Source of the DNA: Pseudomonadota bacterium
GTDB taxonomy: Bacteria; Pseudomonadota; Alphaproteobacteria; Micropepsales; Micropepsaceae
DNA length: 64,000 nt
Direction: 5' to 3'
Assembly: GCA_016201105.1 (NCBI GenBank)
Contig: JACQDN010000071.1
Location: forward strand, 1 to 64,000
Below are positions 41,203-50,224 of this stretch, in pieces. The notes below the pieces were generated by a model. The model had not been told where the DNA came from. It saw only the letters and a list, made by a program, of their open reading frames with translations, and did no database searches. Position numbers and translations under genes: made by a program. The number at the start of each line of letters is the position of its first letter. Positions within the stretch are counted from its first letter, which is position 1.

Positions 41203-42647
41203 GGACCGACAATCTGTACCGATTGCGTGGTGGGTGCTTTCTCGGCTTTCTGATTGAGCCGCAGCAGCTGCTCCACCAAAGCGATGACCTGCAGCGCCCG
41301 GTTCGAGCTTGATTGCGGGATGGAGAAAAGATGTTCGCCGTCTCGTACCCGAACGGCAGAGCGTCCACGCCAATCGTCGACGGCCACGGAGAAGAGCGAA
41401 ATGGGCTTACACTTCGCTGGTTCGCAGTTGTTCTCGACTCTCAACGCGACTTTGCGCGCGCGATCCTCGTTCCAGGCGTCGTCAACAGCGTTCGGGTATT
41501 GGGCCCGCAACACTTCACCGAGGTAGTAGATCATGCTGTTCGGCGAGCGAAGCGATAATCCCAGCTGCTCTTTGGGTCGTTGACGCGCAGCGCTCTTGGG
41601 AAGGTCGGATTGAACGCTGCCAAGTTGTTGGAACGAAAGCATTTGCTCGCTCTCGCGATAGGCCTTGTATCCGTTCGACTCCTCATTCGTCAGGAGCAAA
41701 GCCATCATGTCGGCTGTTTTGGTCGTCTTTTGGATGGTCACACTGCGCTTGCCGGCAGCTTTGAGCGTGTAGTCATTGTCGTTGGCCTTCGTGATGGCAT
41801 CGAGCAGAGGGCCGGTCAGCGGTCCCGGATGACCCAAACGAATGCCGTTGATCAGCGCCTCATTTGACTTGCTTGAATGAGCGCGAACTTGAAGCACGAT
41901 GAGGCGGCCGACGAGTTCCTGAAAGCCGCTGAACAGGCAATCCTTGTCCGGCCGGTTGTCGAAAACGATTTGCGTCTGCGGCACAGCAGGCTTCTTCGTT
42001 GCTTTCCTCTCTTCCGTGTCGACCAAGATCTCTTCGTAATAGGGCTTAGTGCACGACGCCGGCCGCTTGGACAGGACATAACGGATGAACGCACACTGCT
42101 TCGCCGTTTCGCTGTTGTGTGCAAAATCATAAGTACCGCTTTTTTCGATGTCGCTCGCATTTTTGCAGATCGCATCCGATGAACGTTGGACGTGACTTAT
42201 CGCAGCCTCGTTGCCGGAAATCCGTTCGACGAACAGATGCAGAAGCAGGTCCATCGGCCAATCCTGATCCTGAAAGAAGATCAGCGTATCGCCGTCGACA
42301 GAGGACATTACGGCACGGATGAAATCCTGATTGTCCTGCACCTCGATATCGAAGGAGGGCGTACCCGATATTTCCAACGACGGTGCGAAGGATTTCCAAT
42401 CGCCGGAGCCAAGCGGGATGTCGGCCTTTAACGAGCCGGAGGCTTGGCCGTGCAGTCCGGAAAATCTGGTGTAGATAATGTCGTGGCGCATGCTGCCGCG
42501 GATGACGTTGAGCAGCAGGAGCTGATTGCTCGCCCGCGCTACCCCCTCGTTGTAGGCGACGGATGCATCGCCGATTCCTTTGGAAACCGCGCACCCCGTC
42601 AATGCAAGCAGCGCCAGTACCGTCGAAACGCGCCCCAATCGCCCCAT
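41199..42647 (-). CDS. Large lipoprotein, unknown function
   Basis: A 482-residue exported lipoprotein. The signal MGRLGRVSTVLALLALTGC ends in a clear lipobox (LTGC) with Ala after the cysteine, which favours outer-membrane sorting. The mature protein has NQLLLLNVIRGSMRHDIIYT and a late MIYYLGEVLRAQY segment, an arrangement I have seen in uncharacterised proteobacterial lipoproteins, but I cannot name a family. Several cysteines (C-N-P-type loops near 160-240 and 400) may form disulfides. The ATG at 42647 has GGGGGCG upstream and was preferred over a TTG 12 bases earlier. Confidence 0.75.
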   Translation of the reverse strand: MGRLGRVSTVLALLALTGCAVSKGIGDASVAYNEGVARASNQLLLLNVIRGSMRHDIIYTRFSGLHGQASGSLKADIPLGSGDWKSFAPSLEISGTPSFDIEVQDNQDFIRAVMSSVDGDTLIFFQDQDWPMDLLLHLFVERISGNEAAISHVQRSSDAICKNASDIEKSGTYDFAHNSETAKQCAFIRYVLSKRPASCTKPYYEEILVDTEERKATKKPAVPQTQIVFDNRPDKDCLFSGFQELVGRLIVLQVRAHSSKSNEALINGIRLGHPGPLTGPLLDAITKANDNDYTLKAAGKRSVTIQKTTKTADMMALLLTNEESNGYKAYRESEQMLSFQQLGSVQSDLPKSAARQRPKEQLGLSLRSPNSMIYYLGEVLRAQYPNAVDDAWNEDRARKVALRVENNCEPAKCKPISLFSVAVDDWRGRSAVRVRDGEHLFSIPQSSSNRALQVIALVEQLLRLNQKAEKAPTTQSVQIVGP

Positions 42648-42766
42648 GATCGCCCCCAAATCACTGCAGGTGATGAAAGTCTAGAAGCAACAGGCAGACC
42701 GGACAGGATTCACTGCGGCGCGCGCCCACCGAATCTGTGGATCGTTTGGAAAGGGTGAGTCCAACT

Positions 42767-43258
42767 TTAGTTTAGCTTCGACGGCAGCTCTTTGATGCTC
42801 TGATCGATCAGCGCGCCCGCGCGCTTTTCATCGATCCGGGTGGCGATGAGCTTCTCGGCGGCCGCCGCCGCGGCGTCCGCGGCGAGGGCACGGATTTCGG
42901 CGGTGGCCTGCGCTTCGGCCTGGGCAATTTTGTCTTGCGCCTGCTGGGCGCGGCGTTCGATCTGCGCGGTCAGCTGCGTGCGCGCTTCAGAAGCGAAACG
43001 TTCCGCTTCAGCCCTGGCTTCGGTGACGATGCTTTCGGCTTCCTTTTCGGCAGAAGCGGCCTTGCGCTTGTAGTCCGCGAGCAAGGCGGCGGCCTCTTCC
43101 CGCAGGCGCTTGGCCTCGTCCAACTCTTTGGAAATGGCGGCTGCGCGTTGATCGAGCAACCCTGCGATGAAGGCCGGCACGCGCTGCCACAGGAAAATGC
43201 CAACGACGATGACAAAGCCTAGGGCCACCCAAATTTCAGGATCGCGCAGGAATTCCAT
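42767..43258 (-). CDS. atpF: ATP synthase F0 subunit b
   Basis: A 163-residue subunit with one N-terminal membrane helix (about 10-28, VALGFVIVVGIFLWQRVP) and a long Ala/Glu/Lys-rich coiled helix to residue 140. Together with b' it forms the peripheral stalk that holds F1 against rotation. It is the last gene of the F0 operon and follows b' by 3 bases. Having two b-type subunits is a feature of alphaproteobacteria and photosynthetic lineages. Confidence 0.93.
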   Translation of the reverse strand: MEFLRDPEIWVALGFVIVVGIFLWQRVPAFIAGLLDQRAAAISKELDEAKRLREEAAALLADYKRKAASAEKEAESIVTEARAEAERFASEARTQLTAQIERRAQQAQDKIAQAEAQATAEIRALAADAAAAAAEKLIATRIDEKRAGALIDQSIKELPSKLN

Positions 43259-43261
43259 GAC

Positions 43262-43804
43262 TCAGCTCCCGGCCACCGCGCGCACGGCGGCGGCAGCTTC
43301 TTCCGGCGATACTTTGTCACCCGTCAGACGCGCCACGATCTGGGCGGCGGCGTCCTGTGCTGCTTGCAGGACATGACCTTTGGCTTCGCTGCGGCTGGCG
43401 GCAATGCCGGCATCGGCTTTGGCCATGGCATCGTGCGCTTCGGCTTCGGCCTTCGCCTTGGCGCGCTCGATCTCGTCATTGATACGCTTGCGGTTTTCGT
43501 CGTCCATCGCGCGAGACCGCGCGCGGGCGGCAGCAAGCGCGGTGTCATAGGCGGCTGAAGCTGCGTCGGCCTCCTTGCGGTGCGCCTCCGCAGCCCCGAG
43601 ATCGCTGGCGATCTTGTCCTTGCGCATGGCGATAGCGCCGCCGATGCGCGGCCCCGCCACGCGCCACAACACGACGAACAGAAAGACGAACGTGATCGCA
43701 AGCCAGAAGATCTGGCCCGGAAACGTCTCCGTCTTGAACGGCGGAAAGCCGGCGCCCTTGTGAGGCGCATGCGTCGTCGCGGTCGTGTGGGCGGGTTGCT
43801 GCAT
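43262..43804 (-). CDS. atpF2: ATP synthase F0 subunit b'
   Basis: A 180-residue second b-type subunit. After an N-terminal His/Thr-rich stretch, FPGQIFWLAITFVFLFVVLWRVAGPRIGGAI gives the membrane helix (described here by its first and last residues, about 30-55), followed by the coiled stalk helix rich in Ala, Lys and Glu. It pairs with b. The ATG shares its A with the atpE stop (TAATG), so translation is tightly coupled. Confidence 0.92.
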   Translation of the reverse strand: MQQPAHTTATTHAPHKGAGFPPFKTETFPGQIFWLAITFVFLFVVLWRVAGPRIGGAIAMRKDKIASDLGAAEAHRKEADAASAAYDTALAAARARSRAMDDENRKRINDEIERAKAKAEAEAHDAMAKADAGIAASRSEAKGHVLQAAQDAAAQIVARLTGDKVSPEEAAAAVRAVAGS

Positions 43805-44028
43805 TACGTGAACAGGATGATGAGCGCGATCACCAAGCCGAACAGGCCCGTCGCTTCGCAAAGCGCAAAGCCGAGGAGCAGATTGGTGGTCTGGCTGGCG
43901 GCCGCGCCCGGATTGCGCAGAGCACCCGAGAGATAACTGCCGAATACATTGCCGATGCCGATGCCCGCGCCGACGAGCGCGATACAAGCAAGGCCCGCGC
44001 CGATCATTTTCGCTGCTGCGAGTTCCAT
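43804..44028 (-). CDS. atpE: ATP synthase F0 subunit c
   Basis: A 74-residue two-helix hairpin. GAGIGIG in helix 1, the RNP loop at 38-40 and the proton-carrying acid E58 in FALCEATGLF identify the rotor ring subunit. A Glu at this place with no Na+-site Gln/Ser pattern argues for proton coupling. It sits between atpB and b' as usual. Confidence 0.96.
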   Translation of the reverse strand: MELAAAKMIGAGLACIALVGAGIGIGNVFGSYLSGALRNPGAAASQTTNLLLGFALCEATGLFGLVIALIILFT

Positions 44029-44056
44029 AATCTAAATCCCTTCTTGGTCAGTTTGG

Positions 44057-44803
44057 TCAGTGATGGTCGTGGAGGTGGAGAGCTTCGTTGAGATAGATGC
44101 AGGTGAGGATCGCGAAGACGTAGGCCTGCAGGAACGCCACCAGCAATTCGAGCAGCATGATCGCAACGATGAGGAACATGGGCGCGATTGACAGCACCGA
44201 GAGCACGCCGCCTGCGCCGCCCAACAGAATCACGAAGCCCGCGAAAACCTGTAGCATCGTGTGACCCGCCAGCATGTTGGCGAAAAGACGGACGGAAAGG
44301 CTGATCGGACGCGTCAGGAAGGAAATGATCTCGATCGGTACCAGCAGCAGCAGCAGCAGGATCGGGGCCTTCGGGACGAACAGTTTGAGAAAACCCAGGC
44401 CATGCCGCGCGAAGCCGACGATCAGCACGGTCAGGATGACGACAGCCGCCAGCGAAAAGGTCACCGCGATCTGGCTCGTCACCGTGAACGATCCAGGGAT
44501 CAGGCCCAGGAAATTCGAGAACAGCACGAAGATAAAAAGCGTGAACACGAACGGGAAAAACTTGAGCCCGTCATGCCCAGCCGCGGACTGGATCATGTTC
44601 GCGACAAATTCGTAGGACATCTCCGCCATCGATTGCGCGCGCGAGGGCACGAGGCGGTTCTTGGAAACGGAGAGCGTGAGGAAAAGCGAGGCGGCCGCCA
44701 CGACGATACACATCAACAGCGACTGGTTGGTGAAGGAAACGTCGTAGCCGCCGATGTGCAGGGGCACGATCGGGTGAATCTCGAACTGCTCCATCGGATT
44801 CAT
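44057..44803 (-). CDS. atpB: ATP synthase F0 subunit a
   Basis: A 248-residue multi-span protein. The essential arginine is in SLSVRLFANMLAGH, and the C-terminal helix with LLELLVAFLQAYVFAIL forms part of the proton half-channels. Five to six helices are visible. The ATG at 44803 was chosen over a TTG 15 bases upstream; the internal MEQFEIHP start is also possible. It overlaps no other gene but begins 12 bases after the atpI stop. Confidence 0.94.
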   Translation of the reverse strand: MNPMEQFEIHPIVPLHIGGYDVSFTNQSLLMCIVVAAASLFLTLSVSKNRLVPSRAQSMAEMSYEFVANMIQSAAGHDGLKFFPFVFTLFIFVLFSNFLGLIPGSFTVTSQIAVTFSLAAVVILTVLIVGFARHGLGFLKLFVPKAPILLLLLLVPIEIISFLTRPISLSVRLFANMLAGHTMLQVFAGFVILLGGAGGVLSVLSIAPMFLIVAIMLLELLVAFLQAYVFAILTCIYLNEALHLHDHH

Positions 44804-44814
44804 AGCCACGGGAT

Positions 44815-45180
44815 TCAACGCTCCTCTTCGTCGTCCTTCACAGAAGGCGCTGCGTTCATCGCGGCCGCCGACTGCTCATTCAACTCTTTCGCCGCATGCA
44901 TCACATTGCGGATACCTGCCGCCGCGCCCAGCACAAAAAACACGATGAGGAAGACGGGGCGCGTGTGGATCGAAAACAGGCGCCCAAGCGCCCAATCAAT
45001 GCCCCATCCCATTCCTCCGCCCACGAGGAGCCCTGACATCATCTCCGCGGCGAAACGGAACGCGATGCCCATCGAAGTGGGCGGGGAGGCCGGCGCCTTT
45101 GCCGACTCGCGCTGCCGCACTTCCTCCAGCCGCTTGCCCAGGCGCTTGAGGTCTTCCGGTTCGGGAGTGGTGTTGCTCAT
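44815..45180 (-). CDS. atpI: ATP synthase assembly protein AtpI
   Basis: A 121-residue protein with a charged N-terminal stretch (LKRLGKRLEEVRQRES) and two membrane helices (about 43-65, with GLLVGGGMGWGIDW, and 75-95). This is the AtpI/NCA domain type found first in alphaproteobacterial F0 operons, which aids c-ring assembly or cation supply. The ATG has GGGCGGGGA directly upstream. A strong promoter lies 68 bases before it. Confidence 0.9.
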   Translation of the reverse strand: MSNTTPEPEDLKRLGKRLEEVRQRESAKAPASPPTSMGIAFRFAAEMMSGLLVGGGMGWGIDWALGRLFSIHTRPVFLIVFFVLGAAAGIRNVMHAAKELNEQSAAAMNAAPSVKDDEEER

Positions 45181-45247
45181 TCCCCGCCCGCTTGCCTTAA
45201 AAACCCGCGCGAACGCTGACCTTCGCGGCTCTGTCGAAGGCGCGCGG

Positions 45248-45276
45248 ACCATAGGGTTGGGTCCCCATGGTGTCAA
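45248..45276 (-). promoter_or_regulatory. Sigma-70-type promoter of the F0 operon
   Basis: On the minus strand a perfect -35 TTGACA (45276-45271), a 17-base spacer and TATGGT as -10 (45253-45248) point at atpI. Transcription would begin near 45241, about 60 bases before the atpI ATG. The match was judged by eye only. Confidence 0.65.
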
Positions 45277-45370
45277 GAATACCAACTATCACTTAAGCTA
45301 TTGATTTTATTATAGAAAACCTATTGCGGCGAAATGCGCGCGCAAGTTTCTGTCGCAGTTGCGAAATGCC

Positions 45371-48300
45371 TTATTCGGCCGCCGCGACGCGCTCGGCTTC
45401 GGCGAGTGTGACGGAGACGAGCTGGCTCACGCCACGCTCGGCCATAGTCACGCCGAATAGGCGATGCATGCGCGACATGGTCAGCGCGTGATGGGTGATG
45501 ACGAGGAAGCGCGTGTCGGTAAGGCGCGTCATCTCGTCGAGCAGATTGCAGAAGCGCTCCACGTTGGCGTCGTCCAGCGGCGCGTCCACTTCGTCCAGCA
45601 CGCAAACGGGCGCGGGGTTGACCATGAACACCGCCAGGATCAACGACAGCGCCGTCAACGCCTGCTCGCCGCCGGAGAGCAATGAGAGATTCTGCAGGCG
45701 TTTGCCGGGCGGACGGGCGAAGATTTCCAGGCCCGCTTCCAACGGATCTTCGGATTCGGTGAAGGTGAGTTTTGCTTCACCGCCGTCGAACAGCTTGGTG
45801 AACAGCGTCTGGAAATTCTTGTTCACTTTCTCGAAGGATTCCAGGAGGCGTTCGCGCCCCTCCCGGTTGAGGCTTTGGATGCCGCGGCGCAGCCGTTCGA
45901 TGGCGCCCTGAAGATCGGCGCGGTCGCTCTGGAACGTCTGAAGCCGCTGCTCGTGTTCGTTGGCTTCTTCTTCGGCGCGAAGATTCACGCCGCCGAGCTG
46001 CTCGCGCTCGCGCTTCAATTTCTCGACACGGCCATCGGCATATTCCAGCGTCGGCAATTCTTCGCCTTCGCCGATATCAGCGTGCTGGGGCAATTCTTCC
46101 GGAGTTGCGTCGAGTTCATCGCCAATGCGCGCGCGCAATTCGCTCATGCGGTCGGAGGCTGCTTCCGACAGCGCCTGGGCCCGGGCGCGTTCTTCGCGTG
46201 CCGTGGCCAGCACGTTGTCTGCGGCCTTGGAGATCTTGTCGGCTTCAGCCAGTTTGTTCTCGGCTTCGGCGCGCGCGTCTCCCGCTTCGTTGCGCGCCGC
46301 CTCGGCTTTGCCGATCGCGTCGAGCAAGGCATTTCGCTTGACCGAAATGGCTTGCGGCACCGCTTCCAGCGCGACGAGTTCTTCGCGCATGGCGACGTGG
46401 CGGCGTTCCAGCTCGCAGATTTGCTCGCTTGCCGCGAGCTGGCGTGCTTGCCAGCGCGAACGCTCCTCACCCAAAGCGGCCAGCCGCGTGGCGCGCACTT
46501 CGCCTTCGCGAGTGAGACTGTCGACGGAGGCGCGCGCTTCGGCGTCGGTATTGCGCGCTTCGGCGGCGCCCGCGCGGGCTTGCGCCAGCGACTGGGTCAG
46601 TTCGATGCCGTCACCCAGATCGGCGAGGACTTCGCCGGCTTGGCGTTCGGATTCCAATGCGGTGTCGCGCGTGTCGCTGAGGCGGCGGATTTCCGCTTCC
46701 AGCGAAGCGAGTTGAGAGGCACGTTCCGCGGCGGCGCGGGCCGTCACCGCCGCCTTGCTTTGTGCCTCGATCAGCGTGTGATCGGCGTTGCGCTGGTTGG
46801 CTTCCGCGCTACGCGCGGCTTCGCGTGCGGCGACCGCCGTGCCCCGTGCCGCTGAATATTCGTTGAAGCGGACGGTGCGCGTTTCCTTTGCCGACGCGAG
46901 TTCGGTTTCGAGGGCCGCCAGACGATTGCGCTGCGCAAGGCGCACGGCGGCTGCCGACGGCGCATCGGCGGAAGCCGAATAGCCATCCCAACGCCAGAGA
47001 TCGCCGCGCGGCGAGACCAGACGCTGGCCGGGCATCAATTTGGATTGCAGAACGGCGCCTTGATCGGGAAACACCACGCCGGTCATAGACAGCCGGCGTT
47101 CCAGCGCGGCCGGTGCTTTCACGAACAGGCTGAGCGGCTGCACTTTGTCGGGCAGAGGGGCTGCGTCGTGCAACTTGCCCAGGTCGCGCCAGTGATAGGG
47201 CGCCGCTTCGTCGGTCGGCGCGTTGATGTCATCGCCCAACGCCACCGCAAAAGCGGCTTCGTAGCCGGGCTGCACCGTGACGGCGTCGATCAGCGGCGGC
47301 CAAAGGTCCTGGCTTTCCGGGCGAAGCAAGTCCGACAGCGCCTTCGTCTCGGCGGAGAGGCGTTGGATTTCGCGTTCGATTTCTTCGAGGGGGCCGCGCG
47401 CGGCTTCTTCGGTCCGTTCGGCGGCTTCCAGATCGATACGCGATTTTTCCCAAGCGGCGCGGCGCGCATCGGCATCGGCGCGCGCGGCATTCGCGTGCGT
47501 TTCGGCTTCGCGCACATCGGGTGCCGCGGCCACAGCTTCCATGGCGAGATCGAGGCGCGCTTGGGCTTCGTTCAGCTGATGGATCGTGCTTTCGGCCAGC
47601 GCAGCGGCGACTTCGCGGGTGCGCTCGTTGCTGGTCTTGCGGGCGTGCCAATCGGCGAGCTCCGCGGTGAGCCGCTCAAGGGTGCGCTCGCGCTCGGCGA
47701 GCTTTTCGGCGAACGCGGCGGCATTGGCTTGCGCTTGTTCCAGAAACGCGCGCGCCTTCGCGCTCGCCGCTTCCAATTCGCCAGCTTCGCCCGAGAGCTT
47801 CTCGAGCGCCGCTTTTGCGTCCGCATCAAGCCCCTGTTCGCGGGCGCGGTCCTGTTCGGTTTGCGAAATGCGTTGGCGCAGCCGCTGGGCTTCATCGCGC
47901 GCACGCTGCTCTTCGGCATCGAGCGCCTCGCGCTCCACGACCAGACGATGCAGCGCGGCCATGCGTTCGGATTCGCGCTGGCGCAGCGGAGGAAGTGCAG
48001 CGGCGACTTCGGCTTGCGCCGTCGAGGCCACCGCGGCCTTGTCCGCAAACGCGGCAACGGCCGTCGTCGCGGAATTGAACGACTCTTCCGCCGTGCGTGC
48101 CTGCATCTCCGCCGCCGACCAGCGCAGATAGAGCGCCATGGCTTCGGCTTTGCGGATGAGACCGGAGAGATTCTTGTAGCGCGAAGCCTGGCGCGCCTGG
48201 CGCTTCAGATTTTGAAGCTGACCTTCGACTTCCTGAATGACGTCGTCCAAACGGCCGAGATTGGTTTCGGCCGCGCGCAAGCGAAGTTCAGCTTCGTGAC

Positions 48301-48829
48301 GGCGCTGATGCAGGCCGCCGATGCCCGCGGCCTCCTCCAGAATGGCGCGGCGCGCGAGCGGCTTCTGGCTGATCAACAGACCGATCTGGCCCTGGCGCAC
48401 GAAGGCGGTCGAGCCCGCGCCGGACGAGGCGTCGGCGAAGAAGATCTGCACGTCGCGCTGGCGTACGTCGCGGCCGTTGATGCGATAGACCGATCCGGCT
48501 TCACGCTCGATGCGCCGGGAAATCTCGATCGCTTCGAAGTCGTTGTAAGGCGACGGCGCGGTGCGGTCGGCATTGTCGACGTAGACAATGACTTCGGCGG
48601 TATTGCGCGAGGGACGCGCGGCGCTGCCGGCGAAGATCACATCGTCCATTTCGCTGCCGCGCACGGAGGTGGGCCGCGTTTCGCCCATCACCCAGCGCAG
48701 AGCGTCGAACAGATTGGACTTGCCGCAGCCGTTCGGGCCGACGATCGCCGTCAAACCCGGCTCGATGAAAAGCTCCGTCGGTTCTACGAACGACTTGAAG
48801 CCTGAAAGTCTAAGCCGGTTGAACTTCAA
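45371..48829 (-). CDS. smc: Chromosome segregation ATPase SMC
   Basis: A 1,152-residue SMC protein. The N-terminal ATPase half has Walker A GPNGCGKSNL (31-40). Two long Ala/Glu/Arg-rich coiled coils flank a hinge (about 510-650, with VQPGYEAAFAVALGDDINAP). The C-terminal half carries the signature LSGGEQALTALSL and Walker B VCVLDEVDAPLDD. It compacts and separates sister chromosomes with ScpA and ScpB (30.6-32.2 kb). The long minus-strand coding bias gives large open antisense frames that are not genes. Confidence 0.97.
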   Translation of the reverse strand: MKFNRLRLSGFKSFVEPTELFIEPGLTAIVGPNGCGKSNLFDALRWVMGETRPTSVRGSEMDDVIFAGSAARPSRNTAEVIVYVDNADRTAPSPYNDFEAIEISRRIEREAGSVYRINGRDVRQRDVQIFFADASSGAGSTAFVRQGQIGLLISQKPLARRAILEEAAGIGGLHQRRHEAELRLRAAETNLGRLDDVIQEVEGQLQNLKRQARQASRYKNLSGLIRKAEAMALYLRWSAAEMQARTAEESFNSATTAVAAFADKAAVASTAQAEVAAALPPLRQRESERMAALHRLVVEREALDAEEQRARDEAQRLRQRISQTEQDRAREQGLDADAKAALEKLSGEAGELEAASAKARAFLEQAQANAAAFAEKLAERERTLERLTAELADWHARKTSNERTREVAAALAESTIHQLNEAQARLDLAMEAVAAAPDVREAETHANAARADADARRAAWEKSRIDLEAAERTEEAARGPLEEIEREIQRLSAETKALSDLLRPESQDLWPPLIDAVTVQPGYEAAFAVALGDDINAPTDEAAPYHWRDLGKLHDAAPLPDKVQPLSLFVKAPAALERRLSMTGVVFPDQGAVLQSKLMPGQRLVSPRGDLWRWDGYSASADAPSAAAVRLAQRNRLAALETELASAKETRTVRFNEYSAARGTAVAAREAARSAEANQRNADHTLIEAQSKAAVTARAAAERASQLASLEAEIRRLSDTRDTALESERQAGEVLADLGDGIELTQSLAQARAGAAEARNTDAEARASVDSLTREGEVRATRLAALGEERSRWQARQLAASEQICELERRHVAMREELVALEAVPQAISVKRNALLDAIGKAEAARNEAGDARAEAENKLAEADKISKAADNVLATAREERARAQALSEAASDRMSELRARIGDELDATPEELPQHADIGEGEELPTLEYADGRVEKLKREREQLGGVNLRAEEEANEHEQRLQTFQSDRADLQGAIERLRRGIQSLNREGRERLLESFEKVNKNFQTLFTKLFDGGEAKLTFTESEDPLEAGLEIFARPPGKRLQNLSLLSGGEQALTALSLILAVFMVNPAPVCVLDEVDAPLDDANVERFCNLLDEMTRLTDTRFLVITHHALTMSRMHRLFGVTMAERGVSQLVSVTLAEAERVAAAE

Positions 48830-48975
48830 CGAATGCGCGCCGCCCCGTCGCTTCTTCCACAGCGTGACTCGATAGAAGCAATCGAATCACGCTCCGGTTC
48901 TTTTATTGTCGCGCAATTTTGCGGCGAACCGGTATCCGCTTCGCCGAATTGCGCTCCTGGTCGCTTTTGCCGGCC

Positions 48976-49644
48976 TTAGTGTTTCTTGGCCAGCCTTTTG
49001 TCCACTTCGGCCTTGAGGTCTTCCCAGGGGAATTCGCCGCTGCGGACCAGTTCGCCGTCGAACAAGAAACTCGGCGTGCCGTGAATCTCGTACAGTGTCT
49101 GCGCGTCCTCGCCGGCTTTCTGCACTTCCGCCTGAACCTTCGGGTCGGCAATGCAGGCGTCCACCTTCTCAGCACTCATGCCCGCAATACGACCCATCTC
49201 CACGAGTGCCCCGTGGATGTCCTGGACGCCGTATTCCGGATCCCATTTGCTCTGATTCCGGAACAGCAGGTCAATGAATTGGAAATAATTATCCTTGGGT
49301 AAACAGCGCGCCATGCCTTCGGCGGCGATGTCGGCAGGATGCAGCGGAAAGACGCGGAAGATGTAGTAAACCTTGCCGGTATCGATGTATTCCGCCTTGA
49401 ATTTCGGAAAGACCTCGGCGCTAAAGCGGGCACAGTGCGGGCAGACGGGAGCGGCATACTCGACGACCTGCAGAGGCGCGCTCTTGTTGCCAAGCGTATG
49501 TTCGCCCGCGGCAATCTTGATTGGGCCGGTGCCCGGCTGCGCACTGTCGCTGCCCGAATCACCCCAGATAACGAAATAGGCCACGACCGCCAGCGCGATG
49601 ACCGCCGCTCCGACCACGCCATAGATCAATTGTTTCCGGTCCAC
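48976..49644 (-). CDS. Membrane-anchored DsbA-like thiol oxidoreductase
   Basis: A 222-residue protein. An N-terminal helix (about 6-27, LIYGVVGAAVIALAVVAYFV) anchors or exports it, and a thioredoxin fold follows with active site C-P-H-C (VCPHCARF, near residue 68) and cis-proline HGTPSFLF. It is of the DsbA/thioredoxin_4 group and should oxidise or carry disulfides in the periplasm. The GTG at 49644 has GGGAGC 8 bases upstream; no ATG is available nearby. It lies between dciA and smc, a common order in alphaproteobacteria. Confidence 0.88.
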   Translation of the reverse strand: MDRKQLIYGVVGAAVIALAVVAYFVIWGDSGSDSAQPGTGPIKIAAGEHTLGNKSAPLQVVEYAAPVCPHCARFSAEVFPKFKAEYIDTGKVYYIFRVFPLHPADIAAEGMARCLPKDNYFQFIDLLFRNQSKWDPEYGVQDIHGALVEMGRIAGMSAEKVDACIADPKVQAEVQKAGEDAQTLYEIHGTPSFLFDGELVRSGEFPWEDLKAEVDKRLAKKH

Positions 49645-49711
49645 GCGCTTGCTCCCAAGCAGTTCCGCTCTGCTTTTGGCAGAGCCCGGAGCGCCATTCA
49701 ATGCGCGCCGT

Positions 49712-50215
49712 TCAATCCGTTGTCGTGCGGCGGCGGGCCTTGGCAAGCGCGAGAAGCGCGTCTTTCACGCCAGTGGGGCCCTCATAGGCGAGAGCGGGAT
49801 CGCCGGGCGGCAAGGTTGCGGATTTGAAACGAAGCGGTCGCGGGCGCGTCGACCGCTCGAGCGGGCCTTGCACGAATCGCAGCTTGGCCACGGCCGGCCG
49901 CCCCAGATAGGCATTTATTCTTTCCGTCAAAGGCCTGGTCTCATGTTGCAGGAACAGGGACGCAGCCGGCTCGGCCTTGAGCGTGAGAATGCCGCCGGAC
50001 GCCCCTTCGGTCAGCTTGAGAGGGCGGGCGAGGCGGGCCACTTCCGGCCCCACGATTTCATCCCAGCGCAACACCAAGGTGGGATCGCGAAAGCCCGCGC
50101 GCACGAACGCGGACGCCGCCGTCGCCATAGTTTCGCGTGATACCGCTTCGGGGCGGTTGCGCCGCGGCGGGGACGCGGATTCGTCGCTCTGTTTGTCGTC
50201 GCGCTTCTGCGCCAT
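49712..50215 (-). CDS. dciA: DUF721 protein, DciA-like helicase loader
   Basis: A 167-residue protein with a DUF721 domain at about 28-115: LRWDEIVGPEVARLARPLKL and GILTLKAEPAASLFLQHETRPL, then a short basic, disordered C-terminus. DciA-type DUF721 proteins load the replicative helicase DnaB in bacteria lacking DnaC. Some alphaproteobacterial DUF721 proteins have not been tested, so the role is by family. Start and mutY start are divergent, 9 bases apart. Confidence 0.85.
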   Translation of the reverse strand: MAQKRDDKQSDESASPPRRNRPEAVSRETMATAASAFVRAGFRDPTLVLRWDEIVGPEVARLARPLKLTEGASGGILTLKAEPAASLFLQHETRPLTERINAYLGRPAVAKLRFVQGPLERSTRPRPLRFKSATLPPGDPALAYEGPTGVKDALLALAKARRRTTTD

Positions 50216-50224
50216 CTTGGGATT

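Noticed and set aside
47045-48805. 586-codon plus-strand open frame
   Set aside because: Antisense to smc; low-complexity sequence without any known domain.
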